Below, one piece after another: positions 18,088 to 27,288 of a stretch of DNA of 64,000 nt. Each line of letters begins with the position of its first letter. Position 1 is the stretch's first letter. Origin of the DNA: Bacteroidota bacterium. GTDB taxonomy: Bacteria; Bacteroidota; Ignavibacteria; Kapaibacteriales; NICIL-2. The stretch covers positions 36,199-100,198 of the forward strand of contig JAIBAE010000008.1 in the NCBI GenBank assembly GCA_019695345.1. The letters run 5' to 3'. A program made the translations under genes and the position numbers. Under the pieces are notes generated by a model that saw nothing but the letters and a program-made list of their open reading frames with translations, had not been told where the DNA came from and ran no database searches.

Positions 18088-18645
18088 TTATTCTTTCGCA
18101 ATAGAATTAGCTACTGCAACAGCTTTATCCGTAGGAAGTTTTTCCATTACCTTAGCAGCACTCTTGCGTTTCATCATTTTCAGGATGTCCGCAGCGTATT
18201 TAGTATCTGCTTTGGCAAGGATTTTTGCCACTTCTTCCGGGTCGGCCTTATCGTACATTTCGGCAAATGCCTGCATATTCTTTAATCGCAGAGTATCTCG
18301 CTCTGCTTTCTGTTGTGCGGCTTTTTGCTCTTTTTCTTGCTGATTTACCTGCGATTTCAACGATTGCGCTACGTTTTTTAACGAATCTGTTCGGTTGTTT
18401 GCCTGCAATAAACTATCGTTAAACGTTTGCATCTTCTTGGCAAGCGAATCATTTTGTTTACGTAACTGCTGTGCTTCAAGTTCAAATGGGTTGGGTTGTT
18501 TAACGGCGGTATCACCGGGCATAACACGTTTTGGCAAGCCAAGTGCTTCGGGGTTAGTATAATACAAATAACCGCCCGCGCCCAGTATCCCCAAAAAGGA
18601 AACCGACGTGATAAGTACTATAAAAAGCAGTTGTTTGCCCGACAT
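18088..18645 (-). CDS. MotE-like flagellar protein (MgtE N-terminal-like domain)
   Basis: A 185-residue single-pass membrane protein: an N-terminal transmembrane helix (residues 6-28), a long coiled coil rich in Lys, Gln and Asp (about 55-125), and a C-terminal MgtE_N-like domain with ADPEEVAKILAKAD and AADILKMMKRKSAAKVMEKL. This layout is that of MotE, a periplasmic chaperone that helps MotC or the stator/basal body in other bacteria. It lies between fliJ and fliK, a frequent place for this family. The family call is good. The exact function in this lineage is inferred. Confidence 0.75.
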   Translation of the reverse strand: MSGKQLLFIVLITSVSFLGILGAGGYLYYTNPEALGLPKRVMPGDTAVKQPNPFELEAQQLRKQNDSLAKKMQTFNDSLLQANNRTDSLKNVAQSLKSQVNQQEKEQKAAQQKAERDTLRLKNMQAFAEMYDKADPEEVAKILAKADTKYAADILKMMKRKSAAKVMEKLPTDKAVAVANSIAKE

Positions 18646-18693
18646 ACGGCGTGCCCGTAAGAATGAAACACCTAAACCCGAACAAAATGGCTT

Positions 18694-19122
18694 TTACAAT
18701 ACCTTTACGGCTCGTTGTGCCATTTCATCCATAGTATTCATTTCTTCGTGCAGAACGGATTCATTATACTCGGCGAGTTTTTTCTCTTTCAGGTTATCAA
18801 TAACCTTCTCATCGCGCATGGTTTGGGTGAGTTCATTACGGCGCATGCTTTCAATTTCCATGATATTTCGTAACTCTTGCTGCAAACGCTCTATATCTGC
18901 CGTAACCGACTGAATATGAGCAAAATGCGCTTGCATCTGGCTTGCCTTTACAGTAGAATTCTTCCACTGTAACGAATCCAAATACTCCTTCGTTTCAGAA
19001 ATTTCACGTTCTTTAGCCATCCGTGCTTGGGCAATTGCCCCCAAAGCATTTTTTGCCTCGGTGGTTTTGTGTTGCCTGTATTTATGCAACCCCTCAAGCC
19101 GGAACTGAAAACGTTTTGCCAT
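18694..19122 (-). CDS. fliJ: Flagellar export chaperone FliJ
   Basis: A 142-residue almost wholly helical coiled-coil protein. The N-terminal FQFRLEGLHKYRQHKTTEA motif and the charged heptad pattern throughout identify FliJ, the central stalk of the export ATPase FliI. The start at 19122 gives MAKRFQFRLE, and the longer open frame upstream is not typical. It is the first gene of this minus-strand flagellar run. fliI and fliH, its usual partners, are not in the window, and the divergent gene upstream is comM. Confidence 0.85.
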   Translation of the reverse strand: MAKRFQFRLEGLHKYRQHKTTEAKNALGAIAQARMAKEREISETKEYLDSLQWKNSTVKASQMQAHFAHIQSVTADIERLQQELRNIMEIESMRRNELTQTMRDEKVIDNLKEKKLAEYNESVLHEEMNTMDEMAQRAVKVL

Positions 19123-19242
19123 AGTGAATCCCAAACAATGGTTCCATCCACCACGATATACTACCTTGTATGTATCGGATGAAACCGTAAAAACATAAAG
19201 TAACCATACAAACATGATACCAAAACAAGGTAGCAGGTACTA

Positions 19243-19503
19243 TGCTATCGCAATCCGCACCGTACCGTTAGTAGTTTGTAGGGGCGTATTGCATACGCCC
19301 GCCTTCATCTGCGGGAAAGAGTCTCGTGCGTAACACAGCATTAATCGCAATGAGAATTTAACACGGAGAAGCGGAGACACAGAGCGTTACACAGAGTTCT
19401 TTTATTACGCAATCATGATAACCGTTTATTTATTGCAAACCGTTCTGAATCCGCGCTGAATTGTTGTGGTGTACTACGCCGTACGGTGCGGTTTGCGTTA
19501 GCA
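19243..19503. repeat. Element A, complete copy with nested insertion (copy 6)
   Basis: Ends are TGCTATCGCAATCCGCACC and GGTGCGGTTTGCGTTAGCA, 261 bp apart. Inside lie a separate hairpin (GGGGCGTATTGCATACGCCC), the CTGCGGGAAAGAG box, a CACGGAGAAGCGGAGACACA tract and the central ATGATAACCG box. It fills most of the spacer between fliJ and comM. Confidence 0.8.
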
Positions 19504-19557
19504 TAATGTTATATTGCACTACCGGATTAAAACAAACTAAAAATTAGAAGAGGTCCC

Positions 19558-21102
19558 ATGTACTCTCGGTTAGCATCGGCTGCAGTGTTTGGAATTAACG
19601 CGTATCCCGTAGAAGTTGAAACCCACTTAGAAAATCAATTACCAAGTTTTGTGATGGTTGGCCTGCCCGATAGCGCCGTACGGGAATCCAAGGAACGAGT
19701 GATGGCGGCTATTAAAAACTCTTCGCTGCCAATGCCGCAAAAAAAGATAACGGTTAACCTTGCCCCGGCAGACATACGCAAAGAAGGCTCATCGTTCGAT
19801 TTACCTATTGCTATTGGCGTACTGAGTGCTTTTGGTACTATTCCTGTTGCCGCCCTAGAGAAAACAATGATTCTTGGCGAGCTTGCACTTGATGGTTCGT
19901 TGCGACCTATTCATGGCTCACTTTCCATTGCCATAGAAGCAGGCAAACAAGGTTTTGAACGATTGATACTTCCTAAAGAAAACGCAAGTGAAGCCGCATT
20001 AGTAAATACCGTAAAAGTAATTCCGGTGGAATCGTTAAAACAATGTGCCGATTACCTATGTAACGATGCCGACATTGCCCCATGTAATGTTGATGTTGCC
20101 GATTTGTTTGCACATCATCAGGAACATTTGCGCTTTGATATTTCCGATGTAAAAGGTCAGGAAGGCGTTAAGCGTGCGTTGGAAGTTGCCGCCGCAGGCG
20201 GACATAATATTATTATGGTTGGACCGCCGGGTTCGGGTAAAACAATGTTGGCAAAACGCATTCCGGGAATCTTGCCACCGCTTAGCTTACAAGAAGCACT
20301 GGAAACAACCAAGATACATTCTGTTACGGGTATTCTTCCCGCAGGCGAAGCACTTGTAACGCAACGTCCGTTCCGCGCACCGCACCACACCATAAGCGAT
20401 GCCGCACTTGTTGGCGGCGGCGTTGGTGTTGTCCGTGCCGGCGAGATTTCTATGGCGCATCACGGTGTATTGTTTTTAGATGAACTTCCCGAGTTTGCCC
20501 GCAACGCGTTAGAAGTTCTGCGCCAACCCTTAGAAGATAAACGTATTTCTATATCGCGCTCTAAAATGAGTGTAGAGTATCCGTGTAATTTTATGTTGGT
20601 GTGCAGCATGAATCCGTGTCCGTGCGGAAACTACGGTAACCCAAACCAAGCATGCACATGTTCGCCACAACAAATACAACGGTACATGGCAAAGATATCG
20701 GGACCGTTGTTAGACCGCATTGATATTCACGTAGAAGTAGCCGCCGTAAAATATCAGGAACTAAGTGCCGCACGAACAGGCGAAAGTGCACACACCGTAC
20801 GCGAGCGCGTTGTGCATGCACGTACAATACAAACCGAGCGATACAACGGACGCAAAGGAGTTTATAAAAATGCCGACATCGGCACCAAAGAACTCGAAGA
20901 GTTTTGCAAACTGGACGACGCATCGCAGCAACTACTTAAAATAGCCATGACCAAGATAGGTCTCTCTGCCCGCGCCTACGACCGCATCTTAAAAGTAGCA
21001 CGCACCATTGCCGATTTAGCCGGCGCAGAAACCATACAAGCCGCACACATCAGCGAGGCAATTCAATACCGCAGTTTAGATAGGCAATACTGGAACGCAT
21101 AG
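19558..21102 (+). CDS. comM: ComM/YifB-family Mg-chelatase-like AAA+ ATPase
   Basis: A 514-residue AAA+ helicase-type ATPase of the ComM (YifB) family, which in other bacteria drives branch migration during natural transformation. It has an N-terminal ChlI-like Lon-protease-fold domain (about 1-170, containing GLPDSAVRESKERV), Walker A GPPGSGKT at 222-229, Walker B VLFLDELPEF, and a CPCGNYGNPNQACTCSP zinc-like cluster near residues 360-376, then a C-terminal Mg_chelatase_C helical domain. Length is standard. AGAAGAGG precedes the ATG. No other competence genes are adjacent, so a part in DNA uptake is inferred from the family. Confidence 0.93.
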   Translation: MYSRLASAAVFGINAYPVEVETHLENQLPSFVMVGLPDSAVRESKERVMAAIKNSSLPMPQKKITVNLAPADIRKEGSSFDLPIAIGVLSAFGTIPVAALEKTMILGELALDGSLRPIHGSLSIAIEAGKQGFERLILPKENASEAALVNTVKVIPVESLKQCADYLCNDADIAPCNVDVADLFAHHQEHLRFDISDVKGQEGVKRALEVAAAGGHNIIMVGPPGSGKTMLAKRIPGILPPLSLQEALETTKIHSVTGILPAGEALVTQRPFRAPHHTISDAALVGGGVGVVRAGEISMAHHGVLFLDELPEFARNALEVLRQPLEDKRISISRSKMSVEYPCNFMLVCSMNPCPCGNYGNPNQACTCSPQQIQRYMAKISGPLLDRIDIHVEVAAVKYQELSAARTGESAHTVRERVVHARTIQTERYNGRKGVYKNADIGTKELEEFCKLDDASQQLLKIAMTKIGLSARAYDRILKVARTIADLAGAETIQAAHISEAIQYRSLDRQYWNA

Positions 21103-21117
21103 TTTAACGTAAGTATC

Positions 21118-21218
21118 TGCTATCGCAAACCGCACCGTAAGTAGTACACATCAAAACCTTTGCTTGCGATGAGAAACACAAGTATTAAACACTGTTGTTC
21201 GTGAGAGAAGTGTTGTTA
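21118..21218 (+). repeat. Element A, single arm (copy 7)
   Basis: Begins TGCTATCGCAAACCGCACC 15 bases after the comM stop. The later part reads CTTGCGATGAGAAACA and CTGTTGTTCGTGAGAG, diverged forms of the inner boxes. Confidence 0.75.
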
Positions 21219-21309
21219 TGTTTGTAAAAAGAACTAAAAATAAAAGGAAATGTGTAATCAAAAAACTTCCTCTATAAACAAGTTAGTGCCAATGCAAAGA
21301 CGACTGAAA

Positions 21310-22257
21310 ATGAAACGACTATTCACAATATTAATAATGACATTAACTGTGCAGACAGTTTTGGCATATCCAATTACTCCTCAGACATTAAGAAAGTTGA
21401 TTGAAAGAAGTCAATATATAGTTATTGCGACAGTAGACAATCCTGAAAAATCCGAAAGGTATTATGACGAAAAAGCAAAAGACACACTTGAACTTTTTAG
21501 TTTTGGAGGTGACGGACTTGCAGACCTTTACATAAAAGAAATTTTAAAAGGTAGACCAAGTAATTCAAATCACATTCAAGTGACTTACGAAGTAGGAATG
21601 ATTTGTCCAGCACCCGCATGCTACCCTGACAAGAAAGTGGTAATTGCATTCTTAGCAAAAGACGACACAAGTAAAACGTACTACACGGTTGGACTTTCTT
21701 ACGGTTCAAAAATTATGGATACTGAGGCTGAGTTAAATTCATTTAAGACAAGAATTGTTGAATATTTAGAAATTCTTAAAATCAGAAACAAACATAAAAG
21801 AAAAAGGGCAACGGTTGAGTGGTTAACCAAATGTGCAGAAGACAAGAGTACACGTTGGGAAGGTGCCTATGAATTATCAAGACAAGGTTTCTTTATGTCT
21901 TACTATGACCGTTCTAAAGACCCGCAATTTTACAAGGAACTTACGAAGTTACAGTTGCATCGTCTTGATTCTGCTTTTTTCGCAACAGACACTATTGCTT
22001 ACAGCGAATTATGCTTAGCCAATCTTATTTCAAAAAGCAATTACCCCAAACTTAAAGGCCATTTACTGAAAAGTTTAAAATTTTCCGACTATTATATTGC
22101 TAACGACATTATGCAAAAAATAATTGAAATTTCGCCCAATGCAGAATTACAATTGATACTGGAAGAAGTTGACAAGTTGGGCTATGACGACAAAGAAAGA
22201 GAAGCCAAGCAAAAGGTTTTAATTGAAAAATTTATTATTACTGCTACGAGACAATGA
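21310..22257 (+). CDS. Secreted hypothetical protein in AT-rich island
   Basis: A 315-residue protein with a clear signal peptide (MKRLFTILIMTLTVQTVLA). The start at 21310 is chosen to open directly with this signal; in-frame ATGs at 21292 and upstream are possible. The N-terminal half has beta strands and a CPAPACYPDKKVVIAFL segment. The C-terminal half is helical and repeat-like (residues 165-300), perhaps HEAT-like. The family is not recognised. The coding sequence is visibly richer in A and T than its neighbours and uses codons such as AGA and AAA heavily, suggesting transfer from a low-GC Bacteroidota genome. Confidence 0.7.
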   Translation: MKRLFTILIMTLTVQTVLAYPITPQTLRKLIERSQYIVIATVDNPEKSERYYDEKAKDTLELFSFGGDGLADLYIKEILKGRPSNSNHIQVTYEVGMICPAPACYPDKKVVIAFLAKDDTSKTYYTVGLSYGSKIMDTEAELNSFKTRIVEYLEILKIRNKHKRKRATVEWLTKCAEDKSTRWEGAYELSRQGFFMSYYDRSKDPQFYKELTKLQLHRLDSAFFATDTIAYSELCLANLISKSNYPKLKGHLLKSLKFSDYYIANDIMQKIIEISPNAELQLILEEVDKLGYDDKEREAKQKVLIEKFIITATRQ

Positions 22258-22516
22258 GATGCACTGGCGCTAACCCGTGTAGCTGTTGCACAACTACCTA
22301 AGGTTTTACGATGGTTGTATAGTGCGCAGTAGTATGATAGTTTTTATGTGGTGTGTTATGGCACATTGCATAGGTAAAAGAACAAGAAACGGTGCATGTA
22401 GGGCAGTATGTGTGTTGTTTGTTGGCATCGGGACACACTTCACAAAGCCCGAAAACGTTACCAGCTATTCTATGGCGACAATGCTAACTTTTGACTGACA
22501 AAATAAACAGACGGCA
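22258..22516. other. Spacer with cassette-like border between the two island genes
   Basis: No gene is supported in these 259 bases. The right part holds AAAGCCCGAAAACGTTAC (22444-22461), nearly repeated after the next gene at 24648-24665 with 16 of 18 positions the same. CGGGACACACTTCACAAAGCCCG nearby (split: CGGGA and GCCCG) can pair. Border sequences of this kind surround mobile gene cassettes, but an integron origin is not proven. Confidence 0.4.
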
Positions 22517-24520
22517 ATGGCACGAGTAAAAATAATTTTTCTCCTGACAGTTCTGAATCTATCAGCATTTGGACAGGACAATCTTTACCCAATTATAAAA
22601 GCAAGTCTTTGGGGCTACATTGACAATACTGGCAAGGAGGTAATTAATCCTCAATTCAAATCTGCTGGACAATTTTCAGAAGGACTTGCTGCGGTTCGCT
22701 TGAATGGGACTTATGGTTATATTGATAAATCAGGTAGCTTTATTATCAAACCTATATATGATATTGCACTGCCTTTTCAAAGCGGACTAGCAAAAGTTTT
22801 TCTTGATGGTAAACCTTACTTCATTGACAAAAAAGGAAACATAACTTTTCAGCACAACTTCAAAAGTATTTCATCTTTTGAAAAACACTCTTTTGCTATT
22901 GCCATAACTCAAACTGACAAGTATTGCTTAATCAATAGAGATGGAAAACTAATCGCCGACACGGCTTTCAAAAAAATCAATTCTTTTAAAGATGGTGTAA
23001 CTGTGGTTTACGGTCTTAATCATTTACCTTATCCGCAAGACTCGACACAATTAGAAAAGTTTGAAACAGGTGTAATAGATTCAACTGGAAAATGGCTGAT
23101 TCAATATGGCAAGTACAAGGACATTGGAAGTTTCAATAATGGCTTTGCTTCTGCCATAAGGTTCAATCAAACTGAAAAGGAACGTGGCTGGTCTCGTGAT
23201 GATGCCATTATTGATAGAAATGGAAAATTAAAATTCATTTTACCTGCTGGAAAATACTTTCTTGACTTTAACAACAAAGGTTTTTATGATGATTTAGCCG
23301 TAGTATATATTTATCCTGAGAAAAAAGATTCAACTGAATCTTATAACTCTTATGACAAAAGAAAATACAAGGGTATTATCAATACTGATGGGGTTATATT
23401 ATTTAGTGATACTAATTGGAAAGAAATAACACCTTATAGATATAATAGGGCTTTCGTGCAAGACAAAAGTGAAAAATGGAAATTGATAAATACAAAGGGT
23501 AAGCAAGTTTGTGATTCAACTTTCAATAACATTCTTTACAAAACATACAGGGGTAATCCAGATGACATATTTACAAATGGAAAAGCTTGGGTAAAGCTTT
23601 CAAGCGGATGGGTTGCTATCGACACAACAGGGAGAATTTTAACTCAACCTAAAGTATTTACAGGAATTCACGACAGTCAATTGAGTAGGATTGGCGATAT
23701 GATTTTTATTGAGGAGGATATTAGCGTTGAAAGCGATAAATACTCTTTTCGTTACGGATTTTGGAATCCAAAAACTAATACTAGCATAATCCCAACCTAT
23801 CACGATATTGATAAGAACAGTTTTAATAGTGACCTAATCTATGCAATGAAGGATGGAATTACTTATTACATTAATTCCAAAGGTGAGGTTATTTGGCAAG
23901 GCACAAAAAATAAAACAACGACACTTGCTAACCTTAATATTGACTTTATGAACAGAGGGTATTTCTATGCATACTCAAAGCCAAATAATAAAGACCTTGG
24001 TGGTTTTGGTGGTTCAGATAACTTACCTAAAAAAAATTCAAAATCGGTTACCTTCACAAAGAAAGAATTAAGTGTTGTCGTTCATCCTGAATTAAAAGAC
24101 ACAATTTATGGAGAGAATAATGCAATAACCGTTTACATTAGAAATACAACAGACGGTAAAATTAATTTCAATGCACAAGATAGTAGACTATATATGAAAG
24201 TTCAAGCCTTGAATTCAAAAGGAGAATGGAAAGATATTGAGTATTTACCAAGTAGTTGGTGCGGTAATAGCTATCACACATTGACATTAAATTCCAAACA
24301 TTATTGGACATTTCTCACACCTGTTTATGAAGGAGAATTTAAAACCAAACTTCGCATCGAATTAAAATACATTGACCCAACTGATAAATCTGAAAAGCGC
24401 AGGGATAAGAATGAGATTACTGTTTACAGCAATGAATACGAGGGAAGTATAAACCCAGGACAGTTTTGGAACAAGAGAGAGTATTATCCAAGTGGACTAA
24501 TGGATCCTTATAATGACTGA
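22517..24520 (+). CDS. WG-repeat-containing secreted protein
   Basis: A 667-residue protein with a signal peptide (first about 19 residues, ending in FGQ) and several WG repeats of about 45 residues. Clear units are LWGYIDNTGKEVINPQF, YGYIDKSGSFIIKPIYD and PYFIDKKGN, with weaker ones to about residue 480. WG (KWG) repeats form a beta-propeller-like or solenoid module of unknown ligand. The last about 160 residues form a separate beta domain (LSVVVHPELKDTIYGEN). As with the previous gene, the base composition is AT-richer than the chromosome around it. Near-identical 18-base border sequences lie on both sides. No specific function is known. Confidence 0.8.
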   Translation: MARVKIIFLLTVLNLSAFGQDNLYPIIKASLWGYIDNTGKEVINPQFKSAGQFSEGLAAVRLNGTYGYIDKSGSFIIKPIYDIALPFQSGLAKVFLDGKPYFIDKKGNITFQHNFKSISSFEKHSFAIAITQTDKYCLINRDGKLIADTAFKKINSFKDGVTVVYGLNHLPYPQDSTQLEKFETGVIDSTGKWLIQYGKYKDIGSFNNGFASAIRFNQTEKERGWSRDDAIIDRNGKLKFILPAGKYFLDFNNKGFYDDLAVVYIYPEKKDSTESYNSYDKRKYKGIINTDGVILFSDTNWKEITPYRYNRAFVQDKSEKWKLINTKGKQVCDSTFNNILYKTYRGNPDDIFTNGKAWVKLSSGWVAIDTTGRILTQPKVFTGIHDSQLSRIGDMIFIEEDISVESDKYSFRYGFWNPKTNTSIIPTYHDIDKNSFNSDLIYAMKDGITYYINSKGEVIWQGTKNKTTTLANLNIDFMNRGYFYAYSKPNNKDLGGFGGSDNLPKKNSKSVTFTKKELSVVVHPELKDTIYGENNAITVYIRNTTDGKINFNAQDSRLYMKVQALNSKGEWKDIEYLPSSWCGNSYHTLTLNSKHYWTFLTPVYEGEFKTKLRIELKYIDPTDKSEKRRDKNEITVYSNEYEGSINPGQFWNKREYYPSGLMDPYND

Positions 24521-24542
24521 GGAAAGAAGAACATCCGATAAT

Positions 24543-24665
24543 GCGGGCTTTTCGTCAGGCGGGGTGACGTGCAAACTTGAAGCATTGTGCTTCTAATGAA
24601 CTTAAGTGATAAATTGAAACTTTGTGCTCCGAAACCCGCCAGAACGCAAAGCCCGACACCGTTAC
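24543..24665. repeat. Imperfect inverted repeat after the WG-repeat gene (attC-like)
   Basis: The left arm 24543-24564 (GCGGGCTTTTCGTCAGGCGG) pairs imperfectly with the right arm 24634-24655 (ACCCGCCAGAACGCAAAGCC). Between them is a smaller AAGCA/TGCTT hairpin. The outer right edge carries AAAGCCCGACACCGTTAC, which repeats the border upstream of the gene. The length and folding resemble an integron attC site, though the GTTAC core departs from GTTRRRY. Confidence 0.45.
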
Positions 24666-24673
24666 ATACTCCT

Positions 24674-24765
24674 TCACGATAAACAATGTTATGCGCTGAA
24701 CATTCTGCCCCGCAAGGTAAGGTTGTTGTTTGTTGCGCAACGCTTGGTGCGGTCACGCGATAGCA
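24674..24765 (-). repeat. Element A, single arm (copy 8)
   Basis: Ends CTTGGTGCGGTCACGCGATAGCA seven bases beyond the murG stop (shortest motif GGTGCGGTCACGCGATAGCA). Contains CTGCCCCGCAAG and, at the far end, CACGATAAAC. Confidence 0.75.
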
Positions 24766-24772
24766 ACAACTA

Positions 24773-25861
24773 TTACTTGCCAAGTAATTTCATTACGGCG
24801 TGTGCGGCATCACGGGCGGCGTGTGGCTTTCCGTGCGATGCCATTGCCGTTGCCATGTGTTGTAGTGCGTTGGGGTTTGCCAAGAGTTCCATAACCGTTG
24901 GCTCCAGTTGCGCGGCAAGGTGTTCATCGTGAATCAGTTTTGCCGCACCAATGTTTTCTAATGCACGGGCGTTGTGTTCTTGTTCCTTGTTTGCCGCATA
25001 CGGATAGGGAACCAGTAATGCGGGCTTACCAACAACGCCAAGTTCGGCAACAGTTCCCCCTCCCGAACGCGAGACAACGATATCGGCCGCAGAGTACGCG
25101 CTTGCCATGTCGTCTATAAACGGCAGTACCGTAACATTAGCGGGAAGATGTTGGGGAACGGTGTAGTTTTTTCCGGTTTGCCATAATACCTGCGCTCCCA
25201 TTTGTTCCAGTTGTGGCAACATGGCAACCACTGCATTATTAATAGAGCGCGCCCCAAGCGAACCGCCAAATGCAAGTATGGTTTGTTTATTGGGCTGTAA
25301 CCCAAAGGTAGTGCGGGCTTGTTGTTGGTTGGGCAACGCACCAAATGTTTGGCGGATAGGATTACCCAGCACCTGTACGGCACGTGCCGCTTGTTCGGAT
25401 AAGAATTGTTTACATTCATCGAATGCAGCAACAATAAGATTAGCGCGTTTGGCAATACTGCGGTTAGCTTTTCCCGGAATTGCATTGGATTCTATTAACA
25501 CCACCGGAACTTTTGTGTGCGATGCCGCCAACCCCAACGGATAACTGATATATGTTCCGGCACATAAAGCAACATCGGGCTTAAATGTAGAAATCAGTTT
25601 GCGTATAGTTAGGTACGATTGCACAATGGTAAACGGCAACATATACGTTTGTAACGAGCGTAAACCTTTATACCCTTTAACACTAAGCGGCACAAACCTA
25701 AACCCAAGTTTAGGAACCACATCGGCTTCTATACGGTTGGGGTTGCCCACAAAAATTGCCTCTACATTGGCAATGTGCTGAAGTTGTTCAACTACGGCAA
25801 CGGCAGGGAATAAATCTCCGCCTGTGCCTCCGGCAGCAACTATAAGTTTGATTGTTTGCAT
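24773..25861 (-). CDS. murG: UDP-GlcNAc:lipid I N-acetylglucosaminyltransferase MurG
   Basis: A 362-residue GT-B enzyme that adds GlcNAc to lipid I to make lipid II at the inner face of the cytoplasmic membrane. The first glycine loop AAGGTGGDLFPAVAV is at residues 8-22, the second glycine-rich region is LAFGGSLGARSINNAV, and the donor-site motif is VSRSGGGTVAEL, with PYPYAANKEQEHNA after it. The start at 25861 puts the first loop at the usual distance. It is alone here, far from any other mur, fts or ddl gene, although most bacteria keep murG inside the dcw cluster. Confidence 0.95.
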   Translation of the reverse strand: MQTIKLIVAAGGTGGDLFPAVAVVEQLQHIANVEAIFVGNPNRIEADVVPKLGFRFVPLSVKGYKGLRSLQTYMLPFTIVQSYLTIRKLISTFKPDVALCAGTYISYPLGLAASHTKVPVVLIESNAIPGKANRSIAKRANLIVAAFDECKQFLSEQAARAVQVLGNPIRQTFGALPNQQQARTTFGLQPNKQTILAFGGSLGARSINNAVVAMLPQLEQMGAQVLWQTGKNYTVPQHLPANVTVLPFIDDMASAYSAADIVVSRSGGGTVAELGVVGKPALLVPYPYAANKEQEHNARALENIGAAKLIHDEHLAAQLEPTVMELLANPNALQHMATAMASHGKPHAARDAAHAVMKLLGK

Positions 25862-25985
25862 TGGGGTTGTTTCTGGTTCTTTGTTCGGTTTTGGCTGCAA
25901 AACTACGGGTTTGGTGTTTTGCCACGGCAACGGGCATAAAATTTTGCAGGAATATCAATAAAGGGTGCTTTTGGCGTGCTTCCCG

Positions 25986-26008
25986 TTGGAAAATTTTACC
26001 TAAGTTTG
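25986..26008 (+). promoter_or_regulatory. Putative promoter for nuoA-nuoB
   Basis: TTG at 25986-25988, a 12-base spacer, then TAAGTTTG at 26001-26008, 41 bases before the nuoA ATG. Same layout as at 418-440 and 29096-29118. Confidence 0.4.
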
Positions 26009-26049
26009 CGACGTTCAAAAAAGGTACAACACAGTAACAGAAGTAAGCC

Positions 26050-26406
26050 ATGATTGAAACGTATATTCCGGTTATCATAATGATACTTGTTGGGCTAGGA
26101 TTTGGCGTAGCAAATATTCTACTTGCCGAATACATAGGTCCGCGCCGCCCAACCAAAGAAAAAATCTCGACGTATGAATCGGGGATGGAGCCTGTAAAAT
26201 CGGCCCGCGAGCGTTTTTCGGTGAAGTTTTACATGGTTGCCATGTTATTCATTCTGTTTGATATCGAAGTAGTATTTATGTATCCGTGGGCAGTACAGTT
26301 TAAGGCATTGGGAACCGTAGGGTACGTTGCAATGTTCTTATTCATGATTCTTTTATTTGCCGGGTACATCTATATCATCAAAAAAGGAGCATTGAAATGG
26401 GATTAA
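26050..26406 (+). CDS. nuoA: NADH-quinone oxidoreductase subunit A
   Basis: A 118-residue membrane subunit of respiratory complex I. It has three transmembrane helices (about 6-28, 62-84 and 90-110) and the family motif [24 protein letters not shown] (key residues E40, S41, G42), then [16 protein letters not shown]. It forms part of the proton-pumping arm near the quinone chamber. Its end overlaps the start of nuoB by ten bases, a normal translational coupling. Confidence 0.95.
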   Translation: MIETYIPVIIMILVGLGFGVANILLAEYIGPRRPTKEKISTYESGMEPVKSARERFSVKFYMVAMLFILFDIEVVFMYPWAVQFKALGTVGYVAMFLFMILLFAGYIYIIKKGALKWD

Positions 26407-26951
26407 ACGAGCAATTAGCACGCGACGGATATATAACAACCACCGTAGATGCCGCTATGGATTGGGCAAAATCCAACTCCATGAATATCATAGATAAAAC
26501 AATTGCATGGGGTCAGAAAAATTCCATGTGGCCAATGCCACTTGGTATCAGCTGCTGCGGAATCGAAATGATGGCGTTTGCAAGTTCACGCTTCGATGCC
26601 GCACGCTTTGGTTCCGAAAAAATGGGGTTCACCCCGCGCCAGTCCGATTTACTTATTGTAGCCGGAACGGTTACCTACAAAATGAGTTGGATTGTACGTA
26701 AAATATACGACCAAATGCCCGACCCAAAATGGGTAATTGCAATGGGTGCATGTTCAAGTAGTGGTGGTATGTTCCGCAGTTACTCGGTAGTACAAGGTGT
26801 TGACCAGTTCATCCCCGTAGATGTGTATGTATCGGGTTGCCCTCCGCGCCCCGAGTCGCTTTTAAAGGCACTTGTAACCATACAGGAAAAAACATTCCGC
26901 ACATCGCCAACACTGTTGGACTTTGGTAAAAAAGAAGAAGTAGAAGCGTAA
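26397..26951 (+). CDS. nuoB: NADH-quinone oxidoreductase subunit B
   Basis: A 184-residue subunit that holds the terminal iron-sulfur cluster N2 and passes electrons to quinone. The four cluster ligands are visible: the adjacent pair C53-C54 in [11 protein letters not shown], the Cys of [11 protein letters not shown], and the Cys of SGCPPRPE. Length is normal. It is followed by a strong terminator rather than by nuoC, so the remaining complex I subunits must be encoded elsewhere. Confidence 0.96.
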   Translation: MGLNEQLARDGYITTTVDAAMDWAKSNSMNIIDKTIAWGQKNSMWPMPLGISCCGIEMMAFASSRFDAARFGSEKMGFTPRQSDLLIVAGTVTYKMSWIVRKIYDQMPDPKWVIAMGACSSSGGMFRSYSVVQGVDQFIPVDVYVSGCPPRPESLLKALVTIQEKTFRTSPTLLDFGKKEEVEA

Positions 26952-26975
26952 GCACAAACTCACAAAAATTTCACA

Positions 26976-27010
26976 AGACCATGATACACCAATCATGGTC
27001 TTTTTTTATT
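26976..27010 (+). terminator. Strong intrinsic terminator after nuoB
   Basis: A perfect 9-bp stem (GACCATGAT / ATCATGGTC) with a 6-base loop, followed by seven T residues. Confidence 0.9.
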
Positions 27011-27015
27011 CCATC

Positions 27016-27087
27016 ATGGTTCCCCGCCTCTGCCGAAGCTAACGTACAGCGCGCCAACCCGGTGCGAACCGACCGTGGTGCTTCGCA
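27016..27087 (-). repeat. Element B (copy 2)
   Basis: Minus-strand copy with GGTTCGCACCGGGTTGGCGC, then GCTTCGGCAGAGGCGGGGAA. It starts just after the nuoB terminator. The next 130 bases hold a weak relative of the GCGAGCAA tandem repeat. Confidence 0.8.
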
Positions 27088-27218
27088 TTGACTTTGCGTT
27101 CTTATGTCTGAATCCTTGCGTTCTTTGCGAGCAATACACATAAAGAGAAGTTCACGCAAAGTTCGCAAAGCAGGGGAACTTGAAGTATGGTAAGTAAAGC
27201 AAATCCGTAATTGAATCC

Positions 27219-27288
27219 GCGCTGCTGCAACGGTTGGTTCCGCCCGGGTGACGGTGCAGAAGGATTGCTTCGGCTTATGCGGGGAATC
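27219..27288 (+). repeat. Element B (copy 3)
   Basis: GCGCTGCTGCAACGGTTGGT, then CCGCCCGGGTGACGG, then GCTTCGGCTTATGCGGGGAA. Belongs to the CCGCCCGGGTGACGG subtype. Confidence 0.8.

Noticed and set aside
22286..22498. 70-residue open frame between the two island genes
   Set aside because: No homology, Cys/Met-rich chance composition, and it covers the border sequence.
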